DNA of 31,587 nucleotides from the NCBI GenBank assembly GCA_946480125.1, contig CAMLIY010000010.1:1-31587 (forward strand). The letters are read 5' to 3'. Shown piece by piece: positions 1 through 8,013 of this stretch. The stretch is from an uncultured Asticcacaulis sp. GTDB lineage: Bacteria; Pseudomonadota; Alphaproteobacteria; Caulobacterales; Caulobacteraceae. A model generated the notes under the pieces. That model did not search any database, was not told the origin of the DNA, and saw only the letters and a list, made by a program, of their open reading frames with translations. The position numbers and the translations under genes were made by a program. Within the stretch, counting starts at the first letter, position 1. Every line of letters begins with the position of its first letter.

Positions 1-3000
1 TGGTCTTGTCGGGCTACACCTCGGAGCAAGCCATTTTTACGAGGTTGACCGATTCCTCCGGAAAATTGACCAACAATGTGCAATTGAGCTTCGAGGGCAG
101 TTCCACCGACAGCATTAATATCGGAACGGTAGAGGAGAGTAATGGGAGCGGACTGGAACAGCTTCAATTTGCCGATGCCACCTTTGGACGTGGCGATTTG
201 CGCACGCTTCTCATTGCTCAGTCCGGGACAGCGAGCGATGATACCATTGTCGGCTTTGGCGAAGCTGAGACTTTCCAAGGGGGAGCCGGAAACGACAACA
301 TTGCAGGCGGCGGTGGCAGTGATACTTACCTCTACAGTGCTGGCGATGGCGCAGATACGATTAGCGAAGCCGCGACCTACAATAACGATGTCGATAAGCT
401 GGTCTTGTCGGGCTACACCTCGGAGCAAGCCATTTTTACGAGGTTGACCGATTCTTCCGGAAAATTGACCAATAATGTAGGTTTGAGCTTCTCGGGCGGT
501 TCAACCGACAGCATCAATATCGGAACTGTCGAGGAGAGCAGCGGGAGCGGACTTGAACAGATTCAGTTTGCCGACGCCTCTTTTGGGCGTGGCGATTTGC
601 GCCCCCTTTTAATTGCTCAGAGCGAGACGGCTGGCGATGATACCATCGTCGGCTTTGGTGAAGCGGAAACTTTCCAAGGCGGAAACGGAAACGACAGTAT
701 TGCTGGTGGCAATGGCAGCGATACCTATCTCTATGGCGCGGGCGACGGAACCGATACAATTGTTGAAGCGGCGACTTTCAATAGTGACGCTGATACGCTG
801 GTAATTTCGGGCTACGCCTCAGACCAGGCTACTTTTACACGCCTGACTGACTCTTCCGGTAACATGACAACCAACGTACGTATCAGCTTTGGTGGCGCCG
901 ATAGTATCGACATCGGAACAGTCGAAGAAAGCAGCGGCAGCGGTCTTGAGCAAGTGCAGTTTGCGGACAAGACCTATTCACGCGAGGATTTCCGCACCCT
1001 CCTGCTCGCTCGGAGCGAGACAGCAGGTAACGATACCATCCTTGGCTTTGGCCAAGCCGAAACTTTCCAGGGCAGTTCAGGCAATGACCGAATTGTTGGC
1101 GGCAACGGCAGCGATACCTATCTCTATAGTGCGGGTGACGGAGCAGACACGATCGTTGAAAGTGCGACTTTCAACGGTGATGTCGATTCGCTGATTGTCA
1201 GCGGATACACGTCCTCGCAGGTTCAGTTCATTCGTTTGGCTGACGCCTCAGGTAATCTGACCAACAATGTTCGCCTGGTGTTCAATAATTCAGCGGACCA
1301 GATCGATATCGGAACCATTTACGGGACCTCTGGCGAAGGGGTCGAGAAAATCCAATTCTCCGATCACACTTTTTCTTTGGCCGATCTTCAAAGCTTGGTG
1401 TGGACATACGGTTCTGTGAACGCAGATCGTCTGACAGGATCTGCGACCGCAAATATGATTTCCGGGCTGGATGGCGACGATGTTATCGCTGGCGGTAATG
1501 GCGATGACACGCTTGTCGGCGGCGGCGACAACGACAGTATCGATGGCGGCACAGGATTCGACGAGGCGGATTTTACTGCGGCGTCCACGGACTATACCTT
1601 TATGCGAAACGCAAACGGCTCGGTGACCGTAACAGCCAATGTCGGGTCGGATGGGGTCGATACCCTGACCAATATCGAGAGCATATATTTCCAGGGCGAC
1701 CAAGTGGGGTCGCTTTTGGAAGATGTGGCCGGGCAATACGGCACAGGAGGCAGTGACGCTTCAATCCAAGGGACTGACCATGCCGACAACCTTTATGGTT
1801 TGGGCGGCGACGATACGTTAACAGGTAATGGAGGCGACGACCTCGTCGATGGAGGCGCTGGGGCGGATGAGGCTGATTTCAATGGTAATGCGTCAGACTA
1901 CGCGTTCAAGCGTACGGCTGACGGCTCAATCCTTGTCACTGACAATGTTGGCAGTGATGGTACTGACCGACTGGTCAATATCGAAAATGTGTACTTTCGC
2001 GGTGACCATGTAGGCAAGCAAATTGCACAAGTCGTAAGCGACTATGGCACGGCCGGTAACGATAGCTTGATTGCTGGTACAGCCGGAGATGACAACTTAT
2101 TCGGTTTGGCAGGCGATGACGTTCTTTATGGTGAAACGGGCAACGATGTTTTCAATGGCGGTGATGGCGAAGATCAGGTGAACTTCCTCGGAGATATTAC
2201 AGACTATACTCTGATACGCCACGCGGACGGCACAGTTTTGGTCAGTGGACCATCAGGACAAACTGATACGCTCATTCAGGTCGAAGACGTTTATTTCGAA
2301 GGCAGTGGTAACTGGCGGTCGTTGAATCAGCTTGTCGGGGACTATGGCACATCGGGCGACGACGCCTGGATTTCCGGATCGGTTGGAAATGATCATCTTT
2401 ATGGCCTCGCCGGTGATGATACGTTGGCCGGCCAGGAAGGGAACGACATTATTGACGGCGGCGCCGGAGAGGATCAGGTCAATTACAATGGCAGTCTTAC
2501 GAATTTTACCTTCACGCGCCAAGCCGACGGAAGCGTAATTGTCACTGATGTCACTGGTGCTGAAGGCGTGGATACCTTGGTGAATGTCGAAGCAGTTTAC
2601 TTCGATGGCAGCGGTTCATGGCGATCCATGTACACGATGGTGGGAGAGTACGGCTCATCGGGAGATGATACATGGATTGAAGGAACAACTGGTGCAGATA
2701 GCCTGTATGGCCTCGCCGGTGACGACACACTGATTGGTCACGCAGGGAACGATCATGTTTACGGTGGGGACGGATATGATCAGGCCAATTACGAGGGTAG
2801 TTTCGCCGATTTTACGTTTATTTCAAATCCTGACGGCACTGTCACAGTGACGGACACCACCCAGGCCGAGGGGACAGATATCCTCGATGGAGTCGAGGCC
2901 CTCTATTTTGAGGGAGATAGTAAATGGATATCCGTGACCAGTGCCCTGAACGTTTCTGGAACCGCGCCGGTTGTGCTGGACTTGAACGGTGACGGAGTCA

Positions 3001-3749
3001 ATCTGGTATCTCGTGTCAGTTCCGACATACAGTTCGATATGAACGATGATGGCGTTAAAGATAAGACGGGTTGGGTCGCAGCGGATGATGGCTTCCTGGC
3101 GTTGGACCGAAACGGCGATGGTGTGATTTCTTCGGGCGCCGAAATCAGCTTCGTGAGCGATCTGGAAGGGGCAACCTCTGATCTTGCAGGTCTGGCGGCT
3201 TACGACACCAATCATAATGGCCAACTGGATTCCAGTGATACACAGTGGAACACTTTCAGGGTCTGGCAAGACGTCAACCAGGACGGCGTAAGCCAGGCGG
3301 CCGAGTTGAAAGGGCTGAGCACTGTCGGGATTAAATCCATCAACCTGGACCGCCAGTTAACGGGCGCGACAGGACAAACGGGCGATAACGCCGTTGTGGC
3401 GACAACAACGGCCGCACATATCGATGGCACCGACACCGAGGTTGGGGATGTGACGCTCGCCTATACCGCCGGCACAGGCCCCACAACTGGGGGCAGTATG
3501 CCCGCCAGGAAACGGTTAGCACCTGTGATGCGAATGCAGAGCGTTGCAGATCTTGAGCGCATCGCAGAGGGGCAGTCAGACGGAGCCGGGCTATCTGCGG
3601 AAATGGAAAAAACGCGGCTTAAGCTTATCAGTGCCATGGCCGGGTTTGCACCGTCATTCAGCGCTCAAAACGAACAGTGGCATAATGTCCAGCGTCCAAT
3701 TGATGCCCTGTCCTATGCCCCATCACCTGACGTTCATTATGCGCGTTAA
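1..3749 (+). CDS. RTX calcium-binding exoprotein/adhesin, 3' part (5' end outside the window)
   Basis: The reading frame is open at the left edge, so the true start lies upstream; about 1,248 residues are visible. The first ~465 residues are tandem ~133-residue units, each carrying a GGxGxD-type nonapeptide motif (GGNGNDSIAGG). Residues ~468-980 are five further ~100-residue units with paired RTX motifs (LYGLAGDDTL) followed by a DYTFxRxADGSVxVTD beta segment. From about residue 989 to 1120 there is a C-terminal domain with five DxNxDG loops (DLNGDGVN, DMNDDGVK, DRNGDGVI, DTNHNGQL, DVNQDGVS), as is common near the C-terminus of large RTX proteins. The last ~60 residues, including LKLISAMAGFAP, resemble the usual C-terminal type I secretion region. 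No enzymatic domain is visible. The exporter genes follow directly, so secretion by them is the natural inference. A role in adhesion, surface layer or biofilm is likely but not proven. Confidence 0.93.
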   Translation, partial: VLSGYTSEQAIFTRLTDSSGKLTNNVQLSFEGSSTDSINIGTVEESNGSGLEQLQFADATFGRGDLRTLLIAQSGTASDDTIVGFGEAETFQGGAGNDNIAGGGGSDTYLYSAGDGADTISEAATYNNDVDKLVLSGYTSEQAIFTRLTDSSGKLTNNVGLSFSGGSTDSINIGTVEESSGSGLEQIQFADASFGRGDLRPLLIAQSETAGDDTIVGFGEAETFQGGNGNDSIAGGNGSDTYLYGAGDGTDTIVEAATFNSDADTLVISGYASDQATFTRLTDSSGNMTTNVRISFGGADSIDIGTVEESSGSGLEQVQFADKTYSREDFRTLLLARSETAGNDTILGFGQAETFQGSSGNDRIVGGNGSDTYLYSAGDGADTIVESATFNGDVDSLIVSGYTSSQVQFIRLADASGNLTNNVRLVFNNSADQIDIGTIYGTSGEGVEKIQFSDHTFSLADLQSLVWTYGSVNADRLTGSATANMISGLDGDDVIAGGNGDDTLVGGGDNDSIDGGTGFDEADFTAASTDYTFMRNANGSVTVTANVGSDGVDTLTNIESIYFQGDQVGSLLEDVAGQYGTGGSDASIQGTDHADNLYGLGGDDTLTGNGGDDLVDGGAGADEADFNGNASDYAFKRTADGSILVTDNVGSDGTDRLVNIENVYFRGDHVGKQIAQVVSDYGTAGNDSLIAGTAGDDNLFGLAGDDVLYGETGNDVFNGGDGEDQVNFLGDITDYTLIRHADGTVLVSGPSGQTDTLIQVEDVYFEGSGNWRSLNQLVGDYGTSGDDAWISGSVGNDHLYGLAGDDTLAGQEGNDIIDGGAGEDQVNYNGSLTNFTFTRQADGSVIVTDVTGAEGVDTLVNVEAVYFDGSGSWRSMYTMVGEYGSSGDDTWIEGTTGADSLYGLAGDDTLIGHAGNDHVYGGDGYDQANYEGSFADFTFISNPDGTVTVTDTTQAEGTDILDGVEALYFEGDSKWISVTSALNVSGTAPVVLDLNGDGVNLVSRVSSDIQFDMNDDGVKDKTGWVAADDGFLALDRNGDGVISSGAEISFVSDLEGATSDLAGLAAYDTNHNGQLDSSDTQWNTFRVWQDVNQDGVSQAAELKGLSTVGIKSINLDRQLTGATGQTGDNAVVATTTAAHIDGTDTEVGDVTLAYTAGTGPTTGGSMPARKRLAPVMRMQSVADLERIAEGQSDGAGLSAEMEKTRLKLISAMAGFAPSFSAQNEQWHNVQRPIDALSYAPSPDVHYAR
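2..1400 (+). repeat. Tandem ~399-bp coding repeats within the RTX gene
   Basis: Unit starts fall at about 2, 401, 800 and 1193. The period is 399 bp (133 codons) for the first two and 393 bp for the third, which is two codons short. Units 1 and 2 are almost identical at DNA level over their first ~80 bases, while units 3 and 4 have diverged. The array starts before the window. Confidence 0.9.
1407..2949 (+). repeat. Second tandem array of ~300-330-bp units in the RTX gene
   Basis: Five units begin with a Tyr-Gly pair at 1407, 1737, 2043, 2343 and 2649. The spacings are 330, 306, 300 and 306 bp. Identity is clear in protein (GLAGDDTL, ADGSVxVTD, VExVYFxG) but much lower in DNA, so this array is older than the upstream 399-bp array. 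Confidence 0.85.
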
Positions 3750-3762
3750 GGCATAGCCATTG

Positions 3763-3803
3763 GCCACTGCATGCTGGGGTTCAATCCTGGAGCATGCAGT
3801 GGC
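3763..3803. promoter_or_regulatory. Perfect 13-bp stem hairpin between the RTX gene and its exporter
   Basis: GCCACTGCATGCT at 3763-3775 and its exact reverse complement at 3791-3803 enclose a 15-nt loop. It begins 14 bases after the RTX stop codon. No T-run follows on either strand, so it is not a classic intrinsic terminator. It could slow decay of the RTX message or act as a partial terminator that lowers exporter expression. Confidence 0.7.
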
Positions 3804-3910
3804 GACTTCTTGCCTTAAAACCTGAGTATTTCAGGGAAGACGCCGTCATCTCTGCTTGTAAACGTAACTGGACCGTCAGCCTTAAGGCCTTCGGTTGGAT
3901 ACCCTTGAAT

Positions 3911-6091
3911 ATGACCAACACCACAACCGCAACCGATCAGGAAAGCTTCTCTGAAAAGAGTGATAATGGCCTTGAATGCTTTGCTGTATTAATGAGCTTT
4001 TTCAGTAAAGCCGTCGATGTCAGGCAAATTCGGCACGATCTGGGTATTGGCTCACGGCCAGCGGAAACTCAGGACATACTCCGTGCGGCGAAGGCCTTTG
4101 AGGCGAGAGCGCGGGCTGTGATCGCTGCATCAGGCGACCTGAACAAGAAGCCCTTGCCGGCTCTGGCCGCCATGAAGGACGGACGGTTTGTCGTCCTGCT
4201 TCAGGCTGGAAAAGACCAGGTCCTGATCTTCGACCCTGATACGGCGCAACCGACCGCATTTCCCTTGACACAGTTTGCCGAGGGCTATGCCGGTGAACTC
4301 ATTTTGATTACGACAAGAGAAAGTCTTGCTGCCGCAGGGCGCGCATTTAACATTACCTGGTTTATTCCTGCCCTTGTCAAATATCGTCATCTGTTGCGTG
4401 ATGTTTTGCTCGCGTCATTCTTCCTGCAGATATTGGGGCTGATCACCCCACTTTTTTTCCAGGTGGTGATCGATAAAGTTCTCGTGCACAAAGGCCTGAC
4501 CACGCTGGAAATTCTGGCTGTCGGTCTTCTCTGCGTAAACATTTTCGATGTGACGCTGAGCGGCCTGCGGACCTATTTGTTCTCGCATACCACCAGTCGC
4601 GTCGATGTCGAACTGGGGGCAAAGCTCTTCAAGCACCTCACCCATTTGCCTATGGCATATTTCCAGGCCAGGCGCGTCGGGGACACCGTAGCGAGGGTGC
4701 GCGAGCTTGAGAACATCCGTGAATTCCTGACGTCTTCCGCGCTCACTGCCGTTCTCGATATGGTATTCGGCCTCGTGTTCCTTGTCGTGATGGCCATGTA
4801 CAGCCTGTGGCTGCTGCTGATCGTTCTGGTCACTTTGCCGCTTTACGCCTTGGTCGTCCTGAGCCTCGCGCCTGTACTGAAGCATAAGCTGGACGAAAAA
4901 TTCGCCCGCGGCGCGGAGAGCCAGTCGTTTCTGGTAGAGTCCGTCACGGCCGTTGAGACGATTAAGGCCGCCGCCGTGGAACCCCAGACCCAGGCCCGTT
5001 GGGAAGGCCTGCTGGCGGGATATGTCAAATCGAGCTTTTCCGCACGCATGATAGCGAACTGGGGGAGCCAGGCCATCCAGTTGATCAATAAGCTGGGAAG
5101 CGTAGCCCTGCTGTTCTTCGGCGCCAGGCTGGTCATCGGCGGACATCTCACGGTCGGTGAGTTGGTGGCCTTTAACATGCTGGCCGGTCAGGTGGCCGGG
5201 CCGGTTCTGCGGATTGCCCAGTTGGCTCAGGATTTTCAGCAGGCAAAGCTTTCCGTGGAGAGGCTGGGCGACATTTTGAACGCGCCGACCGAGCCTTTTC
5301 CAAGCGCCGGACGCGGACGGCTGCCCGATCTGGCGGGGCAAATCGATATTGAACATGTCAGCTTTCGTTATCGCCACGATGGCCCGGAAATCCTCTCGGA
5401 CGTGTCGCTTAACATAGCCGCCGGCGAGGTTCTTGGCATCGTCGGGCCATCCGGGTCCGGCAAATCGACCCTGACAAAGCTCGTCCAGAGGCTGCATACG
5501 CCTGAGCGCGGGCGTGTCCTTGTCGATGGCATGGATATCAGCCTGACCGATCCAGCCTGGCTGCGACGACAAGTGGGGGTCGTTCTTCAGGAGAACGTCC
5601 TGTTCAATCGGACGGTCCGCGAGAATATTGCCTTGGCAGACCCGGCCATGCCACTCGAATATGTGGTCGAGGCGGCCAAGACGGCAGGCGCTCATGATTT
5701 CATACTGGAACTGAGCGAAGGGTATGACACACGCATCGATGAACGTGGGGCAAACCTTTCTGGCGGCCAAAGGCAGCGCATTGCCATTGCCAGAGCGCTG
5801 GCGTCCAATCCACGTATTCTGATTTTTGATGAAGCGACCAGCGCGCTCGACGCTGAATCCGAAGAAATCGTTCAGAACAACCTGCATAAGATTGTCGAAG
5901 GACGGACAGTCATCATCATCGCGCACAGGCTGTCGGCCGTCAGACGCGCTGACAGAATTATTACTGTCGAAAAGGGGAGGATTACCGAGGCGGGAACTCA
6001 TGAAACCCTTTTGAATGCGGGGGGGCGCTACGCGCAGCTCTACCGTAAACAAATGGGCGTGCAGCAAGGGGGCGAAGCCGCACATGTTTGA
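3911..6091 (+). CDS. Type I secretion system ABC exporter (HlyB-like) for the RTX protein
   Basis: This inner-membrane ATPase/permease powers one-step export of RTX proteins. The 726-residue protein begins with a C39-like domain (~18-135). Asn19 stands where the C39 peptidase Cys would be, and Arg replaces the catalytic His (DGRFVVLL), so it should bind substrate rather than cleave it, as in HlyB. An ABC transmembrane domain follows (~150-430). The nucleotide-binding domain has Walker A GPSGSGKST from residue 512, signature LSGGQ 616-620, Walker B with Asp640/Glu641, and H-loop His672. An upstream in-frame ATG at 3794 would lie inside the hairpin and add 39 unlike residues, so I chose 3911; neither start has a strong ribosome binding site. 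It overlaps the adaptor gene by 8 bases. Confidence 0.92.
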   Translation: MTNTTTATDQESFSEKSDNGLECFAVLMSFFSKAVDVRQIRHDLGIGSRPAETQDILRAAKAFEARARAVIAASGDLNKKPLPALAAMKDGRFVVLLQAGKDQVLIFDPDTAQPTAFPLTQFAEGYAGELILITTRESLAAAGRAFNITWFIPALVKYRHLLRDVLLASFFLQILGLITPLFFQVVIDKVLVHKGLTTLEILAVGLLCVNIFDVTLSGLRTYLFSHTTSRVDVELGAKLFKHLTHLPMAYFQARRVGDTVARVRELENIREFLTSSALTAVLDMVFGLVFLVVMAMYSLWLLLIVLVTLPLYALVVLSLAPVLKHKLDEKFARGAESQSFLVESVTAVETIKAAAVEPQTQARWEGLLAGYVKSSFSARMIANWGSQAIQLINKLGSVALLFFGARLVIGGHLTVGELVAFNMLAGQVAGPVLRIAQLAQDFQQAKLSVERLGDILNAPTEPFPSAGRGRLPDLAGQIDIEHVSFRYRHDGPEILSDVSLNIAAGEVLGIVGPSGSGKSTLTKLVQRLHTPERGRVLVDGMDISLTDPAWLRRQVGVVLQENVLFNRTVRENIALADPAMPLEYVVEAAKTAGAHDFILELSEGYDTRIDERGANLSGGQRQRIAIARALASNPRILIFDEATSALDAESEEIVQNNLHKIVEGRTVIIIAHRLSAVRRADRIITVEKGRITEAGTHETLLNAGGRYAQLYRKQMGVQQGGEAAHV

Positions 6092-7502
6092 GAATTTGCG
6101 ACATCATCTGGCGATGGTATTCGATAGTCTTAAGGCTACCCATCAGGGGGAGGTTGACAGGGTACGTGTCGATAATCCGGAATTTTTGCCCGCAGCTCTT
6201 GAGTTGCTTGATACGCCGCCTAACCCACTTGGCCGTTTGATTCTTTGGGTTATCCTGGCGTTTCTCGGTCTGGCTTTGTTGTGGTCCATATTCGGTTCGG
6301 TTGACATCGTTGCCACCGGGGAGGGCAAGCTCATTCCCAGGGGGCAGGTTAAGGTCATCCAGACTGCGGACGGTGGCGTGGTTCGCGCTCTCCAGGTAGT
6401 GGATGGACAGTTTGTCCATAAAGGTGACATCCTTGTAGAACTGGATCCCACAGCAGCCAGCGCTGAGTTTGAGCAGGCCAGTCAGGCGTTGTTGACGGCT
6501 GAAATCGAACTTGCACGATCTCGTGTATTAGCTGATTACGCCGCCGGTCGAAATTCAGGCTTTGTAGCGCCGGCCGGCGCCGATCCGACCATCGTAGCCG
6601 TGCAACAGGCTTATCTTCGCGAAAAAATCGGCCAGCAATCAGCCACCATGCAGGGGTTGGAAAATGATCGTCGGCAACGGAGCCAGGAAGCGGCAATGGT
6701 CCGCCAGGAAATCGTGAAAATCCAACAACAGCTACCGATCTTCACGAAGCAGTTGGCTTCTCTTCAGAAACTTGAGGCGCAGGGATATGCCGCGTCGACC
6801 AAGGTCGATGAACTGCGCGAAAAAGTAATAGAAATGCAGCAGGATCTTCAAATTCGGACCGCAGAGGTTCAGAAATCCGAAGCGGCTGAAATTTCCGCTC
6901 AAACTGCCATAAGTACGCAACGAGCGAAATTCGCCAACGAGTCCCTGGATTCCCTGACCCAGGCCGAAGCGAACTATCGGCTGAGAGAGGAAGAACTTAA
7001 GAAGACCGCTGAAAAGCAGAAACAAACGGCCCTTACTGCTCCGGTCGATGGCACCGTACAACAGCTTGCAGTTCATACTGTTGGTGGAGTCGTGAAGGCC
7101 GCCGACGCCCTTATGATTATCGTGCCGCGTGAGGCAGAGTTGGTTGTCGAGGCACAGATTCCGGGCCGTGACATCGGGTTTATACATCAAGGCCAGCCTG
7201 TAGAGCTGAAGTTGGAAGCTTTTCCATTCACGCGTTATGGAACAGCGCATGGAGTCATGGAGCAATTGAATCCAGATGCGACGATGGACGAAAAGAAGGG
7301 GCTGCTCTACACGGCCGTGATAAAAATCAATGAGGCGGATCGATTGGGAACTGGCATTCGCAAGATCGGTCAATTGGATGTTTCAAAATTGAAGCCAGGG
7401 ATGGCGGCAACGGTAGAAGTTAAGACCGGGCGACGCTCGATTATTAGCTTCCTCCTGTCGCCCCTGACACGCCGGGTAGAAGAGGCGGCGCGAGAGCGAT
7501 AA
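6084..7502 (+). CDS. Type I secretion membrane fusion/adaptor protein (HlyD family)
   Basis: This is the periplasmic adaptor that joins the ABC exporter to an outer membrane TolC-type channel. The 472-residue protein has a short cytoplasmic N-terminus, one membrane segment (LILWVILAFLGLALLWSIF, ~residues 52-70), a barrel-sandwich/lipoyl half (GxVRALQVVDGQFVHKGDILVELD), a long coiled-coil region rich in Gln, Glu and Lys (~130-310), the second lipoyl half (TAPVDGTVQQLAVHTVGGVV) and a C-terminal beta-barrel. The ATG at 6084 overlaps the exporter stop, and an AAGGGGG stretch lies about 11 bases upstream. An in-frame start at 6015 would lie deep inside the exporter gene and is unlikely. No TolC-type gene for this system is nearby; the one at the right edge belongs to the RND operon. 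Confidence 0.92.
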   Translation: MFENLRHHLAMVFDSLKATHQGEVDRVRVDNPEFLPAALELLDTPPNPLGRLILWVILAFLGLALLWSIFGSVDIVATGEGKLIPRGQVKVIQTADGGVVRALQVVDGQFVHKGDILVELDPTAASAEFEQASQALLTAEIELARSRVLADYAAGRNSGFVAPAGADPTIVAVQQAYLREKIGQQSATMQGLENDRRQRSQEAAMVRQEIVKIQQQLPIFTKQLASLQKLEAQGYAASTKVDELREKVIEMQQDLQIRTAEVQKSEAAEISAQTAISTQRAKFANESLDSLTQAEANYRLREEELKKTAEKQKQTALTAPVDGTVQQLAVHTVGGVVKAADALMIIVPREAELVVEAQIPGRDIGFIHQGQPVELKLEAFPFTRYGTAHGVMEQLNPDATMDEKKGLLYTAVIKINEADRLGTGIRKIGQLDVSKLKPGMAATVEVKTGRRSIISFLLSPLTRRVEEAARER

Positions 7503-8013
7503 GTAAGCCTTTCCAGCCACTTGTGCGGTCATAACTCGCCTTAAGAGGTGCCATGCCATTATAGGTCCTGAGAACCTGCTCCAAAACGTTGGGGGTGCGG
7601 ACGAAAACTTGATGTCCTGAACCCGCTGCCACGCCCCTTGAACCAGCTCAAGGGATCGTACTGTCCCCGCCGCCACCGCGTCTCATCGACCAAATGAAGA
7701 ACGGTAGCACTCACTTATCTTTTCGATGGTCGACCAGAGGAGACTAGCGTGAAGGATTTGCTCCAAAAGCAGCGTGTCTTTGAATTCGGCTTGGTGCCCG
7801 CGGGTTCACATTTGATTTCACAACAGCCAGTCCAGTCTCAGAATATTCGACCAAGCTCTTCAAGATCGTCGTGACCAAAAACCTGACGGAAGGCGAGGCG
7901 AGTAACCCCTAGTTCAGCCTTCATTTTTTCAAAGTTTCAACGCCGCCTAGTGGTAAAAAAAAACCTGCGCCTTGCGCACAACCAAAACGTACCCGGAAGT
8001 CATAGGAACGATT
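7503..8013. other. Gene-poor spacer with possible transposase relic and receptor leader
   Basis: No convincing intact gene is seen. In one + frame, 7688-7717 reads DQMKNGSTHL. This resembles a conserved block of some DDE transposases (KNGSTHLAHKAEHAVDLETG), but the frame breaks just after it. On the - strand, 7383-7676 has two overlapping frames with protein-like stretches that need a frameshift to join. Both suggest a decayed insertion, but the match is from memory and short. The last ~40 bases hold the leader of the receptor gene, with AGGA at 8004-8007. Confidence 0.4.
7955..7978 (-). terminator. Possible intrinsic terminator reading leftwards
   Basis: On the - strand, TGCGC-AAG-GCGCA (7978-7966) is followed by GG and nine T residues (7963-7955). 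The stem is only 5 bp. It would stop leftward transcripts antisense to the receptor gene, or may be left from a lost - strand gene. Confidence 0.35.

Noticed and set aside
2..2949. Regular repeats as a CRISPR array
   Set aside because: The repeats are hundreds of bases long, in frame and encode RTX motifs; there are no short repeat/spacer units and no cas genes.
3794..3910. Upstream in-frame ATG as start of the ABC exporter
   Set aside because: It lies within the right arm of the perfect hairpin, GGAG is only one base away, and the added 39 residues do not resemble the family's N-terminus.
4415..6085. 556-residue open frame antisense to the type I ABC exporter
   Set aside because: It has no recognisable domain, is composed of shadow codons opposite a strongly conserved exporter, and lacks a sensible start context.
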